Source: Asaia krungthepensis NRIC 0535 (GTDB lineage: Bacteria > Pseudomonadota > Alphaproteobacteria > Acetobacterales > Acetobacteraceae). Taken from it: 64,000 bases of DNA. Position 1 is the stretch's first letter, and each line of letters opens with the position of its first letter. The DNA lies in assembly GCF_025995175.1 (NCBI RefSeq), contig NZ_BAPV01000020.1, positions 62,001 through 126,000 of the forward strand, read 5' to 3'. Position numbers and translations under genes: made by a program. Under the pieces are notes generated by a model, which had not been told where the DNA came from, did not search any database, and saw only the letters and a program-made list of their open reading frames with translations. This document shows positions 1-8,953 of the stretch, piece by piece.

Positions 1-1360
1 GGCACAGGGTCAGGGGAGCGTAGCCACGCCGATTGAGAAACAGCATGGCCTGTTCCTCGCGCTCGAAACTGGCGCGGATGGCGTCCACGAGGACCGGTGA
101 CAGAAACTGCCCACGCTCCGGCGGCGCACGGCGCATGTCGATCAGGCGTACATCCGGCAGAGTGGCATTGCCGTGTCGGGCATGGAGCACGACGTGGCGA
201 TATCGCCCGTTCTCGACATTGGTCAGGGTTTCAAGACTCGGCGTCGCGGAAACAAGAATGGCTGGCACGTTCGTGAGCCTCGCCCGCACGATGGCCATGT
301 CACGCCCGTGATAGGTCACGCCTTCCTCCTGCTTGAAGGCGCTTTCATGCTCCTCATCCACGATGATCAGACCCAGATCGGGAAAAGGCAGAAACAGAGC
401 TGAGCGTGCCCCGACCACAACCGCTGCCTGACCCTGGGCGATGGCATGCCATGTCTCGCGTCTTTTCTTTCCCCCCAATTCGGAATGCCAGAGCGCAGGC
501 TGAACACCGAATCGCCGGGCAAAACGATCCGTCCATTGGGTGGAGAGAGCGATTTCAGGCAGGAGCACAAGACATTGCCTGCCCTCTGCCAGACAGGCCG
601 CGACGGCCTCGAAATAGACCTCCGTCTTGCCGGAACCGGTCACACCCTCGAGCAGGGTTACGTTGAACGCGCGTGCCCGCACACTATCGGTCAGGGCTTG
701 AGCCGCTTCCTGCTGATCATCGGAAAGACGGGGCGGATGAAAAATGGGATCGGGCAAGGCAAAAAGCGGAGGCGCCAGAAGCGGCGCCTCGCGCAGAAGA
801 CCGGCAGCGGCCAATCCACGCACCACACCGGCAGAAACCCCGGTTCTTTCGGTGATCGTGGCTGTGGAGAGAGCGTCCTCTCCCACTGCGTCGAGCACAC
901 GCTGACGCGCCTCGGTCATGCGCAACGCTGTCGGATCGCCCCCGCCCCTGACCCAACCGAGCTGGACTCTGGTCGGCTGCGTATGGCGCGCACGAATGGC
1001 CATGGCCAGGACCAGACCCGGCGGCGTGAGCGTATAGGCTGCCAGCCAGTCGATGAAGCGCCTGAGGTCACGAGGCAGGGAGGGCATGTCCAGCCGCCCC
1101 AGCAGGGGTTTGAGCCGTGCCAGAGGAACAATACGCGCTTCGGCCGGAGCAAAATCGGCAGGAACGTCACTGTCTATGTCCCAGACACAACCGGTTTCCT
1201 CGCGTCGCCCCAGAGGCACGCTCACCAGATCGCCGGGGGAGACGCTGTTTTCGGGGGCAAGATAATCGAGCGGCGTGGCGAAGGGCAGAGGCAGCAGAAC
1301 GCTGACGCGCACCGTTCTCTCGCCATCCGCCGCAAGCTTCAGTAAGCTCGGTTCCGTCAT
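1..1360 (-). CDS. priA: Primosomal protein N' (replication restart helicase PriA), C-terminus cut by window edge
   Basis: PriA is the 3'-to-5' helicase that reloads the replisome at stalled forks. About 453 codons are visible, starting at the ATG at 1360. The N-terminal DNA-binding part (about residues 18-110) is followed by a winged-helix-like stretch and the helicase core with Walker A GVTGSGKT near residue 240 and the DEEH box (IIVDEEHESAFKQEEG) near residue 335. The sequence leaves the window during the second helicase lobe (after FLNRRGYAPLTLC), so the Zn-binding cysteines are not seen. It is divergent from xerC with only 56 bp between starts, so both promoters must lie there. The identification is secure from the motifs. 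Confidence 0.96.
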   Translation of the reverse strand, partial: MTEPSLLKLAADGERTVRVSVLLPLPFATPLDYLAPENSVSPGDLVSVPLGRREETGCVWDIDSDVPADFAPAEARIVPLARLKPLLGRLDMPSLPRDLRRFIDWLAAYTLTPPGLVLAMAIRARHTQPTRVQLGWVRGGGDPTALRMTEARQRVLDAVGEDALSTATITERTGVSAGVVRGLAAAGLLREAPLLAPPLFALPDPIFHPPRLSDDQQEAAQALTDSVRARAFNVTLLEGVTGSGKTEVYFEAVAACLAEGRQCLVLLPEIALSTQWTDRFARRFGVQPALWHSELGGKKRRETWHAIAQGQAAVVVGARSALFLPFPDLGLIIVDEEHESAFKQEEGVTYHGRDMAIVRARLTNVPAILVSATPSLETLTNVENGRYRHVVLHARHGNATLPDVRLIDMRRAPPERGQFLSPVLVDAIRASFEREEQAMLFLNRRGYAPLTLC

Positions 1361-1416
1361 GCTGCCCAAGCGCCCCCTTTTGTCCTGCCCTCTTAAACGA
1401 GACGAGGCCCGCCGTC

Positions 1417-2352
1417 ATGCTGATGCATGACCATCTCGAAAACTGGCTGGACTGGCTGGCGCATGAAAAGCGCTCACGCCCCAACACGGTCCTTGCCTAT
1501 CGCAATGACGTGGCCTGCGCTCTTGCCTTCCTGACAGAGCATCTGGGGCAGGAGCCGGATCTCGATGCCTTCGCAAGACTACGCACGAGCGATTTCCGGG
1601 CCTGGCTCGCTTTCGACACCGCCAGATCGGAGAATGGCCGGGGCACGGCCGATGGTCGGGCCCGATCACGCGCAAGACGCGTTTCGGCGCTACGCTCGTT
1701 CTCCCACTATCTGGCGACGCGCCATGGTCTGAGCACGAGCACTCTGCGTCAGATGAAGGCCCCGAAGGTACGCAAGCGCCTGCCACGCCCCCTTTCCCGC
1801 GACATGGCAATCAGCGCTCCCGCCGAGATCGCGTCTCTGGCCGAACATCCGCTCTGCGCCGCACGGGATGAGGCACTCTTCACTCTGCTCTACGGTGCCG
1901 GTCTGCGTATCGGCGAGGCTCTGGCCGTTGATATTCGCGATTGCGATCGCGCCGCCGAGGCCGGATTGCGCGTGACAGGCAAGGGCGGCAAGGAGCGGAT
2001 CGTGCCTCTCCTGCCCAATGTGCTCAAAGCGCTCATGTTATGGCGCAATCAGCACCCCTGCCCGACCCCGGACGCACCGCTTTTTGTCGGGCTGCGCGGC
2101 AAGAGGTTGCAGGCGGCAGTGGCACGCCGGGTCATGCAGGTCTGGCGCGAACAGAGCGGGCTGGATGCCAGTGCGACGCCCCATGCGCTGCGCCATTCCT
2201 TTGCAACGCATCTGCTGGAGGGCGGGGCCGATCTGCGTGCGATCCAGGAACTCCTCGGCCATGCCAGCCTTTCTACCACCCAGGCTTACACCCTGGCCGA
2301 TGAACGCCATCTCCTTGCCGTATGGCAGGCCCATCCACGCGCAAGGAAATAA
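1417..2352 (+). CDS. xerC: Tyrosine site-specific recombinase XerC
   Basis: A 311-residue tyrosine recombinase of the XerC/XerD type, which resolves chromosome dimers at dif with its partner. The N-terminal SAM-like core-binding domain spans about residues 5-105 and the catalytic domain about 130-305. The catalytic set is visible: R164 in GAGLRIGEAL, K189/K192 in TGKGGKE, H256 and R259 in HALRHSF, H282 in LLGHASLSTT and the nucleophile Y291. Length and the position beside priA fit the chromosomal XerC rather than an integrase of a mobile element, and no att repeats or phage genes are near. The start could also be the ATG at 1423. An aspartic protease gene begins 2 bp after the stop. Confidence 0.93.
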   Translation: MLMHDHLENWLDWLAHEKRSRPNTVLAYRNDVACALAFLTEHLGQEPDLDAFARLRTSDFRAWLAFDTARSENGRGTADGRARSRARRVSALRSFSHYLATRHGLSTSTLRQMKAPKVRKRLPRPLSRDMAISAPAEIASLAEHPLCAARDEALFTLLYGAGLRIGEALAVDIRDCDRAAEAGLRVTGKGGKERIVPLLPNVLKALMLWRNQHPCPTPDAPLFVGLRGKRLQAAVARRVMQVWREQSGLDASATPHALRHSFATHLLEGGADLRAIQELLGHASLSTTQAYTLADERHLLAVWQAHPRARK

Positions 2353-2354
2353 GA

Positions 2355-3326
2355 ATGCTGCGCCCTGCTCTCGCGGTTTTCGTGGCGCTCGCCACGCTGC
2401 TGGCCCCTGCCAGCGTCCGGGCCGTACCCTGTGCTCCCCGGCATATCGCCGACATACCGCTGCATAATGACGGGTTGTTCCTCAATGCCCCGGTCATTCT
2501 CGACGGGAGACAGGCCCGGTTCATTCTCGATACCGGGTCGGAGGGCAGTCTCATCACGCCCGAGGCCGCTGGCGCGCTCAGGCTCAGCCCCGACCCGGCA
2601 CATGCCACCATGATTCAGGGCCCTAATGGAAGGGGACAGCTTGCGCCCAATCTTCTGATACGCGCCCTGTCACTGGGGCTCATCCCTTTCGGCCAAAGAT
2701 CGATCCCGCTCGGGGCGTTGCCGGGGGTGCCGATGCTGTCACCGCCCATCGCGGGGCTCATGGGTGTCGATCTGCTAGGCTCTTACGATATCGAATTCGA
2801 TGTCAGGCAGCAGCGCCTGTCACTCTGGCTTCCTTCCCCTGGCTCTCTGGCCAATGGGCATTCCTCTCCCGGGCGTGTTCCGGCGGGAAGCGTCGCCTGT
2901 ATGCCCGGACCCGCATGGCCGCAAGGTTATACGACCCTGCGTACAAGGCGGGAGGGCGCGAGGCTCGCCGTGTCCTTTTCTCTCGATGGCCATGAGGGAA
3001 CGGCACTGATCGATAGCGGCGCACGCTCTCACATCCTGTCGCGGCGCTTTGCTCATTCCATGGGCATTACCGACGATATCCTGCGCAGGGATCAGGGGGG
3101 CGTGACAAGCGGTGTCGATCTCAATGCGCGCTGGTATCACTGGCATCACTTCCACGCGCTTCATCTGCTGGAAGAGAAACCGGGCACCGGGAATCCGATC
3201 TGGAAAGATCCGGTCCTGACTGTTTCGGACATGCGCGATGGAGCTGACATGCTGCTTGGAGCGGACTGGTTCGCCCAGCATAGCATCTGGATTTCGTTCA
3301 GCGCCGGCCAGGTATGGGTGCGCTGA
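2355..3326 (+). CDS. Secreted aspartyl protease with two retropepsin-like lobes
   Basis: A 323-residue protein with an N-terminal signal peptide (about residues 1-23, ending near SVRA-VPC). It has two aspartic protease active-site loops: [13 protein letters not shown] with D59-T-G61, and [12 protein letters not shown] with D220-S-G222. Each is followed by the hydrophobic-Gly pattern of such lobes ([16 protein letters not shown]). This fits the bacterial retropepsin-like or clan AA protein families, in which single-lobe forms are more common. The chosen start has an AAGGAAA ribosome-binding site and lies 2 bp after xerC, so the two genes are probably cotranscribed. It probably acts in the periplasm. 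The substrate is unknown. Confidence 0.75.
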   Translation: MLRPALAVFVALATLLAPASVRAVPCAPRHIADIPLHNDGLFLNAPVILDGRQARFILDTGSEGSLITPEAAGALRLSPDPAHATMIQGPNGRGQLAPNLLIRALSLGLIPFGQRSIPLGALPGVPMLSPPIAGLMGVDLLGSYDIEFDVRQQRLSLWLPSPGSLANGHSSPGRVPAGSVACMPGPAWPQGYTTLRTRREGARLAVSFSLDGHEGTALIDSGARSHILSRRFAHSMGITDDILRRDQGGVTSGVDLNARWYHWHHFHALHLLEEKPGTGNPIWKDPVLTVSDMRDGADMLLGADWFAQHSIWISFSAGQVWVR

Positions 3327-3350
3327 ATATCGGGCCTTAAAGGAGATCCG

Positions 3351-3426
3351 TGGTGGAGCTGAGGGGAATCGAACCCCTGACCTCCTCATTGCGAACGAGG
3401 CGCTCTCCCATCTGAGCTACAGCCCC
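3351..3426 (-). tRNA. tRNA-Ala (anticodon CGC)
   Basis: On the minus strand a full 76-nt cloverleaf can be folded. The acceptor stem is GGGGCTG/CAGCTCC, the D-arm GCTC/GAGC, and the anticodon stem CCTCG/TGAGG carries loop TTCGCAA (anticodon CGC). The T-arm is AGGGG-TTCGATT-CCCCT. The discriminator base is A and the CCA end is encoded. The gene sits between the protease gene and yggT, reading against both. Confidence 0.96.
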
Positions 3427-3560
3427 ACGGAACGGCTCGGAAGCTACACGGTTACGCCGCAAAGTCAAGAATATCACAATGCGCTCTGGCGGGCCGAGTT
3501 GTGCGATACCCCGCCCAGGCGCTACAAGAGGCGTCCCGTTTTCATGATGCGAGACGCGAC

Positions 3561-3869
3561 TTGCTGATCATCACCCTCTACAACATCGCCATGATGCTGA
3601 TACAGCTCTTCACCTGGGCGCTGCTGCTCTATTGCGTGATGAGCATGCTGGTCGGGTTCCGGGTGCTCGATCCCAGCAACCGCTTCGTCTATAATGTCCT
3701 GATCTTCCTTGGAAAGATCGTCGAGCCGGTCTTGAACCCGGTCCGTTCCATCCTGCCCCAGTTCGGCGCCATGGATCTCAGCCCGCTGGCTGTTCTGCTG
3801 GGCCTCCAGTATCTGGTTGTGCCCGTGCTCAACCGTCTTGTCTCGGCTTCGCTGCACGCAGGTTTTTGA
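3561..3869 (+). CDS. YggT family membrane protein
   Basis: A 102-residue integral membrane protein of the YggT family. Two hydrophobic YggT-type segments are seen (about residues 8-30 and 75-95), with the family motif of a Pro-rich turn between them ([14 protein letters not shown]). The exact role is unclear in the family; links to ion homeostasis and cell division have been proposed. The start is uncertain. I chose TTG at 3561 because it gives the usual short N-terminus before [10 protein letters not shown], but ATG at 3591 or 3594 would give a shorter protein that loses part of the first helix. There is no good ribosome-binding site for either. Confidence 0.75.
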   Translation: MLIITLYNIAMMLIQLFTWALLLYCVMSMLVGFRVLDPSNRFVYNVLIFLGKIVEPVLNPVRSILPQFGAMDLSPLAVLLGLQYLVVPVLNRLVSASLHAGF

Positions 3870-3943
3870 CCCAGTTCATCCGACCGCCTCCGGGCCTGTT
3901 CTCTGCTCGCGCATGACAAGGGATATGCCCTCATCCTTCGGGG

Positions 3944-3975
3944 CTGAGGGTCTCCTGACCAGAAAAAACCCTCAG
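3944..3975. terminator. Inverted repeat, possible bidirectional terminator
   Basis: CTGAGGGT (3944-3951) and ACCCTCAG (3968-3975) form an 8-bp stem in the gap between the converging yggT and IclR genes. An A-run at 3962-3967 sits on the plus strand inside the loop, so the U-run would lie within the loop of a minus-strand transcript. This makes it an atypical terminator. Confidence 0.3.
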
Positions 3976-4007
3976 GCCATGCCCGACCCGGTCGAAGAAG
4001 GACGTCC

Positions 4008-4796
4008 CTAGTCGGCGACGTCGCTCAATTCGTGCCAGCCCAGCTTCGCAGACAGCAGCGAGGCCGTCTGACGTACCTGGGGGGCAAGAGCTTTCATGCG
4101 TAGAAGCGGCATATCGCTGGCGCGCCCTGTAACACTGATGGAGGCGACGATGCACCCTGTAGCGTCACGGACAGGCGACGCCACACAGTGGATGCCGATC
4201 TCGTCATCTTCCAGATCGAACACGCAATCCGTCGAGCGATAGAAGCGCATCCTGTTGATCCAGCTCGACAGGCCGGCGGGCATATGGCGATAGCTGGTCC
4301 GGTAGAGGCGGGCCCAGTCGGACTCCGTCTCGTCAAGGATCAGGGCGCGACCGGCACCGGTACGGGCAAGCGGTAAGTGCTGACCGGTACGGTTGCGTAT
4401 GGTGAGCGGGGCACGCCCATCGAGTCTCATTAGATAGATGACCGCACTGTCCGAACGCACACCGAGATGCACCATCCTGCCCGTGGTGTCGTTCAGGTTC
4501 TGCAGGAGCGGCGCGGCAAGCCCCAGAAGCGGCGTTGCTGCCTGGGCCTGCGTGGTGAGGGTGGTCAGCTTTTCGCCGAGGCCATAACGGCCCATGGATT
4601 TCAGACGCAGCCAGCCTTGCTGAAGCAGCGCTGCTGTCAGGCGTTGCGTCGTGCTGCGAGTACACCCGATTTCCAGCGCCAATTCGGAAAGCGTATCAAC
4701 GCCGGCCTTGACGGCCAGAATAATCGACAGGCCACGACCAAGGGTCTGTGTGCCCTGGGGCCAGTCTTTATCCGAATATGCCACATGCCGCTCCAT
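4008..4796 (-). CDS. IclR family transcriptional regulator
   Basis: A 262-residue IclR-type regulator. The N-terminal winged helix (about residues 12-75, LGRGLSIILAVKAG... LALEIGCTRSTTQRL) is followed by the ligand-binding domain with the family pattern of small-molecule contact residues (HLGVRSDSAVIYLMRLDG, TGAGRALIL, GIHCVASPVRDATG, ASISVTGRA). IclR proteins often control catabolic genes and can act as repressor or activator. No obvious target gene is adjacent: upstream is the stop of the divergently unrelated cyclase gene, downstream is yggT reading toward it. The start is chosen at ATG 4796 for the usual family length. Two further in-frame upstream ATG codons exist but the added N-terminus is not IclR-like. 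Confidence 0.85.
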   Translation of the reverse strand: MERHVAYSDKDWPQGTQTLGRGLSIILAVKAGVDTLSELALEIGCTRSTTQRLTAALLQQGWLRLKSMGRYGLGEKLTTLTTQAQAATPLLGLAAPLLQNLNDTTGRMVHLGVRSDSAVIYLMRLDGRAPLTIRNRTGQHLPLARTGAGRALILDETESDWARLYRTSYRHMPAGLSSWINRMRFYRSTDCVFDLEDDEIGIHCVASPVRDATGCIVASISVTGRASDMPLLRMKALAPQVRQTASLLSAKLGWHELSDVAD

Positions 4797-4976
4797 GCTG
4801 TTTGAACGGTGCCTTGGACTTCTGAAGGGCTTCTCGTTCGCTGTGAGGTTGTTCTTTGCTCCACTGTGGGTGCGAGAGCATCTCATAGCGTTATTCTCGT
4901 GCCGATAAACCATTATCTTCGTTTTACGGTCACATCTATGTAATCAAGACTTTAATAGTTCCGATTTAGTCAAAAA

Positions 4977-5807
4977 TTAGTGCTTATAGTCAGGAATTGT
5001 GATCTGGTAAACGATTGGCCAATATTTTCCCGTCACAAATAATCTGTCCCCGACGCTGTCATAGGCAATGCCATTCGGGACGGCATCCGGATCGCTCAGA
5101 TTGACCTCTTCTTCGAGCGCGGTCAGATCGACCCAGGATTTGACTTGACCCGTTACGGGATCGATTCTGGCGATTTCTGGTGTCATCCAGATATTGGCCC
5201 AGATCTCACCATGAATATATTCGAGTTCGTTCAGTCTGTTTACCGGCGTTCCGTCAGCGCTCACACATACTTTGCCAACGACAAAGAGTGTCTCGGGATC
5301 GAGACGCTTCAGGCAGGCCGTGCCATCAGACAGAATGAGTGAGTGCGCATCACGGGTGAGCCCCCATCCCTCTCCGTCGTAATGGAAATGGCTCCTGAGT
5401 TTGAGGCCGGGCAGACTCCAGACATATCCATTGCCGCTTCGCCACGTGACGCTGATCAGCCTGTCATGCCAGTCGACGATACCTTCGCCGAAATGTCTGT
5501 CCGGAATTTCCGACTGCCCCAGCGTCCGGCCTGTTTCGGGTGACACCTTGCGTATGAAGGAATGACCGGACAGGCCGGTGCTTTCATAGAAAACCCCGTC
5601 CCTGAACAACAGACCTTCAGTGAACGCCGTCGGATCATGGGGAAGACGCCTGATGACCTGCACCGGAAAAACGGGAATCCCGGTCCCAGGATCAGCTCCG
5701 GGTCCCGCGTGTGTACCCCCGGCCTCATTCGCCTGAGCCGGTACAGGAACGCCCCATATTACGGCCATGGTCATAACGGCTTGAAGACGGCGAAGGGGCG
5801 TGGACAT
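4977..5807 (-). CDS. Secreted glutaminyl-peptide cyclotransferase (plant-type, five-bladed propeller)
   Basis: A 276-residue protein with a signal peptide (about residues 1-26, cleavage after VPAQA), so periplasmic. The body matches the plant/bacterial type glutamine cyclotransferase family (a beta-propeller unrelated to animal QC), with PHDPTAFTEGLLF near the N-terminus, FGEGIVDWHDRLISVTWR, a GEGWGL turn, LNELEYIHGEIWANIW, and the C-terminal VPNGIAYDSVGDRLFVTGKYW. The family turns N-terminal Gln into pyroglutamate, which can stabilise secreted proteins. The start is chosen for the signal peptide; an ATG at 5834 is also possible. The gene lies about 100 bp downstream of the TetR gene on the same strand. 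Confidence 0.85.
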   Translation of the reverse strand: MSTPLRRLQAVMTMAVIWGVPVPAQANEAGGTHAGPGADPGTGIPVFPVQVIRRLPHDPTAFTEGLLFRDGVFYESTGLSGHSFIRKVSPETGRTLGQSEIPDRHFGEGIVDWHDRLISVTWRSGNGYVWSLPGLKLRSHFHYDGEGWGLTRDAHSLILSDGTACLKRLDPETLFVVGKVCVSADGTPVNRLNELEYIHGEIWANIWMTPEIARIDPVTGQVKSWVDLTALEEEVNLSDPDAVPNGIAYDSVGDRLFVTGKYWPIVYQITIPDYKH

Positions 5808-5909
5808 GGGTTTCTGGCTCGGCGATGCAAACATCGTCAGCCTATACCGGGTCCGCACTGTTTCGGATAATCACCCTCGCTCGACTGATCCCATCAGGAC
5901 GCCACGCAT

Positions 5910-6596
5910 TCAGCCTTCCGCTGTCTGGGAGCCGGGCTTGTAGATGGCCATGAAGGCATGGCCGATACGACGAGCGACCCAACGTACATGCTCGGGGCTT
6001 GAGTCGACAGGAAGTTCGAAGCGTTTGCGCTGTACAATCCTGGTCTGACAGAGCGCCATGAACTGCTCGGCCGCAAATACAGGGTCATCGGTCTCGATGG
6101 CGCCCTGCTCGATCCAGTGTTCAATCCATTTTGCGAGCGTGTTGACCGTACGGCCAAAACCATGACGCCAGAATGTGTCCGCCAGATCGGGGAAATGTGG
6201 TGCCTCGGACACGACAATACGGTACAGGCGCTGCGGCCCCGGCTGAACCAGAGTTGTGATGAACCGCTCGGCAAGCTGCACAAAGGCCTCTTCGCAGGTG
6301 ATGGCTGTCACCTGACTCTGGCAAATGAACGGAGCCAGCTTGCCGCGGCTCAGATCCTCGATCACGGCTCCGAATAGCGCGGCCTTGTTTTCGAAGTGGT
6401 TATAGAGCGTCCCTTTGGAGACGCCTGCCCGGCAGGCAATCTGGGACATTGAAGCCCCTTCGTAACCGGATTCGAGGAAGATCGCTTCGGCTCCATCAAG
6501 GATCTGGCGCCTTTTCGCATTGCTCGCGGCGCTCTCAGGCAGCGAGGCTTCCGTTTCAGTCGGGACGCTTATGTCGTTCTTGTTCAACCGGCTCAT
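5910..6596 (-). CDS. TetR/AcrR family transcriptional regulator
   Basis: A 228-residue TetR-type repressor. After a 25-residue polar N-terminus comes the helix-turn-helix domain (residues about 28-75: RRQILDGAEAIFLESGY, MSQIACRAGVSKGTLYNHF), then an all-helical ligand domain with a C-terminal part of the AcrR-like type found in efflux or fatty-acid regulators. A 246-bp gap separates it from the divergent aldolase gene, where an operator could lie. I could not pick out a convincing palindrome there. The cyclotransferase gene downstream on the same strand may be cotranscribed. Confidence 0.88.
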   Translation of the reverse strand: MSRLNKNDISVPTETEASLPESAASNAKRRQILDGAEAIFLESGYEGASMSQIACRAGVSKGTLYNHFENKAALFGAVIEDLSRGKLAPFICQSQVTAITCEEAFVQLAERFITTLVQPGPQRLYRIVVSEAPHFPDLADTFWRHGFGRTVNTLAKWIEHWIEQGAIETDDPVFAAEQFMALCQTRIVQRKRFELPVDSSPEHVRWVARRIGHAFMAIYKPGSQTAEG

Positions 6597-6842
6597 CCGT
6601 GTGACGCATGGGGCCTCGCTCCTGTCCTGCAGGCCGAGCCCATGTCACCATGGGCTCTCGAGGCGGCTTCCAAAACTGACCGAACGGGTCGATCAGCGCA
6701 AGGGCAATCTGGCAGGCATGGCCCAATCCTTCAGTCCTGCAATGAGAATGACTTCAATGTGTCCATGAAAGGTCTAGGCATTCCAGACGTGGATCGCGAT
6801 AAATTGGACTTGACGACCCGTTATCAGAGACATGAGATCCTT

Positions 6843-7952
6843 ATGACCCCTACAAACCCGAATGCGTCGCGCCCCAGCCGAGCCCTGCCCCCGGGAGTTG
6901 TCACAGGTGATGACTATCTCACCCTGATCGAGGCCTGCAAGGAAGGCGGCTATGCGCTCCCCGCCGTCAATGTTGTCGGCACAGACAGCGTCAATGCGGT
7001 GCTCGAAGCCGCGGCAAAGAACAATTCAGATGTGATCATCCAGTGCTCCAATGGCGGGGCGCGCTTTTATGCCGGTGAAGGCCTGGCCGACCAGCACCGG
7101 GCCCGCGTGCTCGGTGCCGCCGCCATGGCCCGCCATGTGCATCTGCTTGCCAGGGAATACGGCGTTTGCGTCATCCTTCATACCGATCACGCCGATCGCA
7201 AGCTTGTGCCCTGGGTCGAGGGTCTGCTTGAGCTGAGCGAGGCAGAAGTCGCGGCAGGTCGTCCGCCGCTCTTCTCGTCGCATATGCTCGATCTCTCGGC
7301 TGAACCTCTCGAGGATAATCTGTCTGAGTGCGCGCGCCTGCTGCCCCGCATGGCCAAACTCGGCATCAGCCTCGAGATCGAACTCGGCGTGACCGGCGGC
7401 GAGGAAGACGGGATCGGCCATGATCTCGAAGATCACGAGGACAATGCACATCTGTACACCCAGCCCGAGGACGTCCTGACGGCCTGGAACCGTCTCTCGC
7501 CGCTCGGTCACGTGACCGTCGCCGCATCGTTCGGCAATGTGCACGGCGTCTACAAGCCAGGGAACGTTCAGCTTCGCCCGGAAATCCTGCTTCATTCGCA
7601 GGAGCACGTGGCCGAGAAACTGGGACTCGGGCCCAAGCCTCTTGCCCTCGTGTTCCATGGTGGCTCAGGCTCCGAGAAGGACAAGATCACGGCAGCCGTG
7701 TCTTATGGCGTGTTCAAGATGAACATCGATACGGATGTGCAATTCGCCTTCGCCAACGGCGTGGGCCAGTACGTGCTGGAACACCCCAAGGCCTTCCTGC
7801 ACCAGATCGATCCCGAGACCGACACGCCCTACAAGAAGTTCTACGACCCGCGCAAATGGCTGCGCGTAGGCGAAAAGAGCATCGTGGACCGCATGGAGGA
7901 GGCGTTTGCCGATCTCGGCTCCAAGGGCAGATCGATCGCTTCGAAGGGGTGA
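6843..7952 (+). CDS. fba: Class II fructose-bisphosphate aldolase
   Basis: A 369-residue zinc aldolase of the class II A (E. coli FbaA) length class, which interconverts fructose 1,6-bisphosphate with glyceraldehyde 3-phosphate and dihydroxyacetone phosphate. Diagnostic segments are ALPAVNVVGTDSVNAVLEAA, the zinc/catalytic HTDHAD, LEIELGVTGGEEDG, FGNVHGVYKPGNV and the phosphate-binding FHGGSGS plus MNIDTDVQFAF. The start at ATG 6843 is supported by length. An open frame continues 67 codons upstream but shows no aldolase character. The next small gene overlaps or follows within 6 bp, so the two are likely one operon. Confidence 0.95.
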   Translation: MTPTNPNASRPSRALPPGVVTGDDYLTLIEACKEGGYALPAVNVVGTDSVNAVLEAAAKNNSDVIIQCSNGGARFYAGEGLADQHRARVLGAAAMARHVHLLAREYGVCVILHTDHADRKLVPWVEGLLELSEAEVAAGRPPLFSSHMLDLSAEPLEDNLSECARLLPRMAKLGISLEIELGVTGGEEDGIGHDLEDHEDNAHLYTQPEDVLTAWNRLSPLGHVTVAASFGNVHGVYKPGNVQLRPEILLHSQEHVAEKLGLGPKPLALVFHGGSGSEKDKITAAVSYGVFKMNIDTDVQFAFANGVGQYVLEHPKAFLHQIDPETDTPYKKFYDPRKWLRVGEKSIVDRMEEAFADLGSKGRSIASKG

Positions 7953-7957
7953 CATTC

Positions 7958-8275
7958 GTGACCTGCGAGATCGTCCGGGCGTTCAGTGTCATCCCGAGCC
8001 AGATCGAGATATTCGAAGCCACCTATGGGCCGGAAGGCCCATGGGCGCGGCTCTACCGCAATGTCCGTGCCTATCTTGGCACACGCCTGATCGCCGATCT
8101 CGACAAGCATGGCGACTATATCGCCATCGACGAGTGGAACTCGCATCAGGCCTGGCTGGACTTTCAGAAAGACCATCCAGACGCACTCGCCGCACTAGAC
8201 GCTGCCTGCTCTCCGCTCTTGCAGGCCACGCATTATATCGGAGCCTTCCGGGTGGTTCTGCCCGCCCGCGCCTGA
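7958..8275 (+). CDS. Antibiotic biosynthesis monooxygenase (ABM) domain protein
   Basis: A 105-residue protein that fits the ABM/dimeric alpha-beta barrel fold: an initial strand (CEIVRAFSVIPSQIEIFEATY), a central WARLYRNVRAYLGTRLIADL part and IDEWNSHQAWLDFQKDHPDA, the typical W-x-S/D...F region of these small proteins. Some members act on quinones or haem, and many have no known role. The start is a GTG at 7958, chosen because GAAGGGG lies 8 nt upstream. A GTG at 7949 overlapping the aldolase stop is an alternative. The position directly after fba suggests cotranscription. Confidence 0.65.
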   Translation: MTCEIVRAFSVIPSQIEIFEATYGPEGPWARLYRNVRAYLGTRLIADLDKHGDYIAIDEWNSHQAWLDFQKDHPDALAALDAACSPLLQATHYIGAFRVVLPARA

Positions 8276-8357
8276 TCCCTGCGTGAGGGGGCGCACAGAG
8301 ACAGGCCGAAGCCTAGTAACGTTATGAAGAAAATACGATGAATCGGCCAGAAAGTCC

Positions 8358-8411
8358 TTGCATCCGGGGGGCATGACCTTTAATCGGGCGGCCTTGGCCC
8401 AAGGGGGCATG
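8358..8411 (+). promoter_or_regulatory. speD leader: promoter-like elements and a repeated GGGGGCATG
   Basis: The 173-bp gap before speD holds a sigma-70-like pair TTGCAT (8358-8363) and TTTAAT (8379-8384) with a short 15-bp spacer, and the 9-mer GGGGGCATG twice (8367-8375 and 8403-8411). Whether these repeats act as DNA sites or RNA structure cannot be told from sequence alone. Confidence 0.3.
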
Positions 8412-8448
8412 TTGCCCAACAGGCTGTCTACTGGTTTAGAGGTACGTG

Positions 8449-8925
8449 ATGAACGCACTTGCTCAACTGGGGATGGTATCGGGACTCCCGAGAGATAACC
8501 AGACTGTCGCATCGAACACATCTCATGAAGAGGTGTGCAAGGATTATTTCATTGAGCGTGATGGTGAACGCTTCGCCGGTCATCACCTGCTGATCGATTT
8601 CTGGGACGCCACGAATCTGGACGATCCCGCAGCAATCGACGCCACGCTTTGCGAGGCCGCGGTTACCGCAGGGGCAACGATCCTGCACAGCCACTTCCAT
8701 CACTTCACGCCCAATGGCGGCGTGTCGGGCGTGATCGTGCTGGCCGAAAGCCATATTTCCATCCACACATGGCCCGAGCGCAATTTTGCCGCCGTTGACG
8801 TGTTCATGTGCGGCGCCTGCGACCCGAATCTGACGATTCCGGTCATGCAGCGTCTTTTCCAGGCCGGTCGTGTCGTCTCTGACGAAGTGCGTCGCGGTCG
8901 TGAAAAGATCTCGCCTGCAGGCTGA
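8449..8925 (+). CDS. speD: S-adenosylmethionine decarboxylase proenzyme
   Basis: A 158-residue pyruvoyl enzyme that makes decarboxylated S-adenosylmethionine, the aminopropyl donor for spermidine. The self-cleavage site is clear: E100-S101 in VIVLAESHISIHTWPE, where Ser101 becomes the pyruvoyl group. The catalytic C121 in VFMCGACDP and H106 are also present. Compared with the roughly 120-130-residue bacterial prokaryotic-type SpeD, this one has about 35 extra residues at the N-terminus. The ATG at 8449 is preferred over the adjacent GTG at 8446 because AGAGG lies 7 nt upstream. speE follows after a terminator. Confidence 0.95.
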   Translation: MNALAQLGMVSGLPRDNQTVASNTSHEEVCKDYFIERDGERFAGHHLLIDFWDATNLDDPAAIDATLCEAAVTAGATILHSHFHHFTPNGGVSGVIVLAESHISIHTWPERNFAAVDVFMCGACDPNLTIPVMQRLFQAGRVVSDEVRRGREKISPAG

Positions 8926-8953
8926 GCGCGTTACGCTGCGCTCAAAAGCAGAC

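Noticed and set aside
446-1345. A 299-codon plus-strand open frame opposite priA
   Set aside because: It lies wholly within the minus-strand priA coding region, which has the helicase motifs, and its product is Arg/Gly/Gln-rich without family character.
1417-2352. XerC gene as an integrase of a mobile element
   Set aside because: It lies beside priA in a housekeeping context and has XerC length. No direct repeats, excisionase or phage genes flank it.
3351-3426. tRNA gene as an integration site
   Set aside because: Its 3' end is intact and followed by the protease gene; I find no second copy of the 3' end nearby and no integrase that reads out from it.
3238-3567. Plus-strand open frame across the tRNA gene
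   Set aside because: It runs through a tRNA gene on the opposite strand and includes the antisense of the T-arm and anticodon arm. It is not a protein gene.
6642-6842. N-terminal extension of the aldolase from ATG 6642
   Set aside because: The 67 added residues are low in family character and the usual class II aldolase N-terminus begins after 6843.
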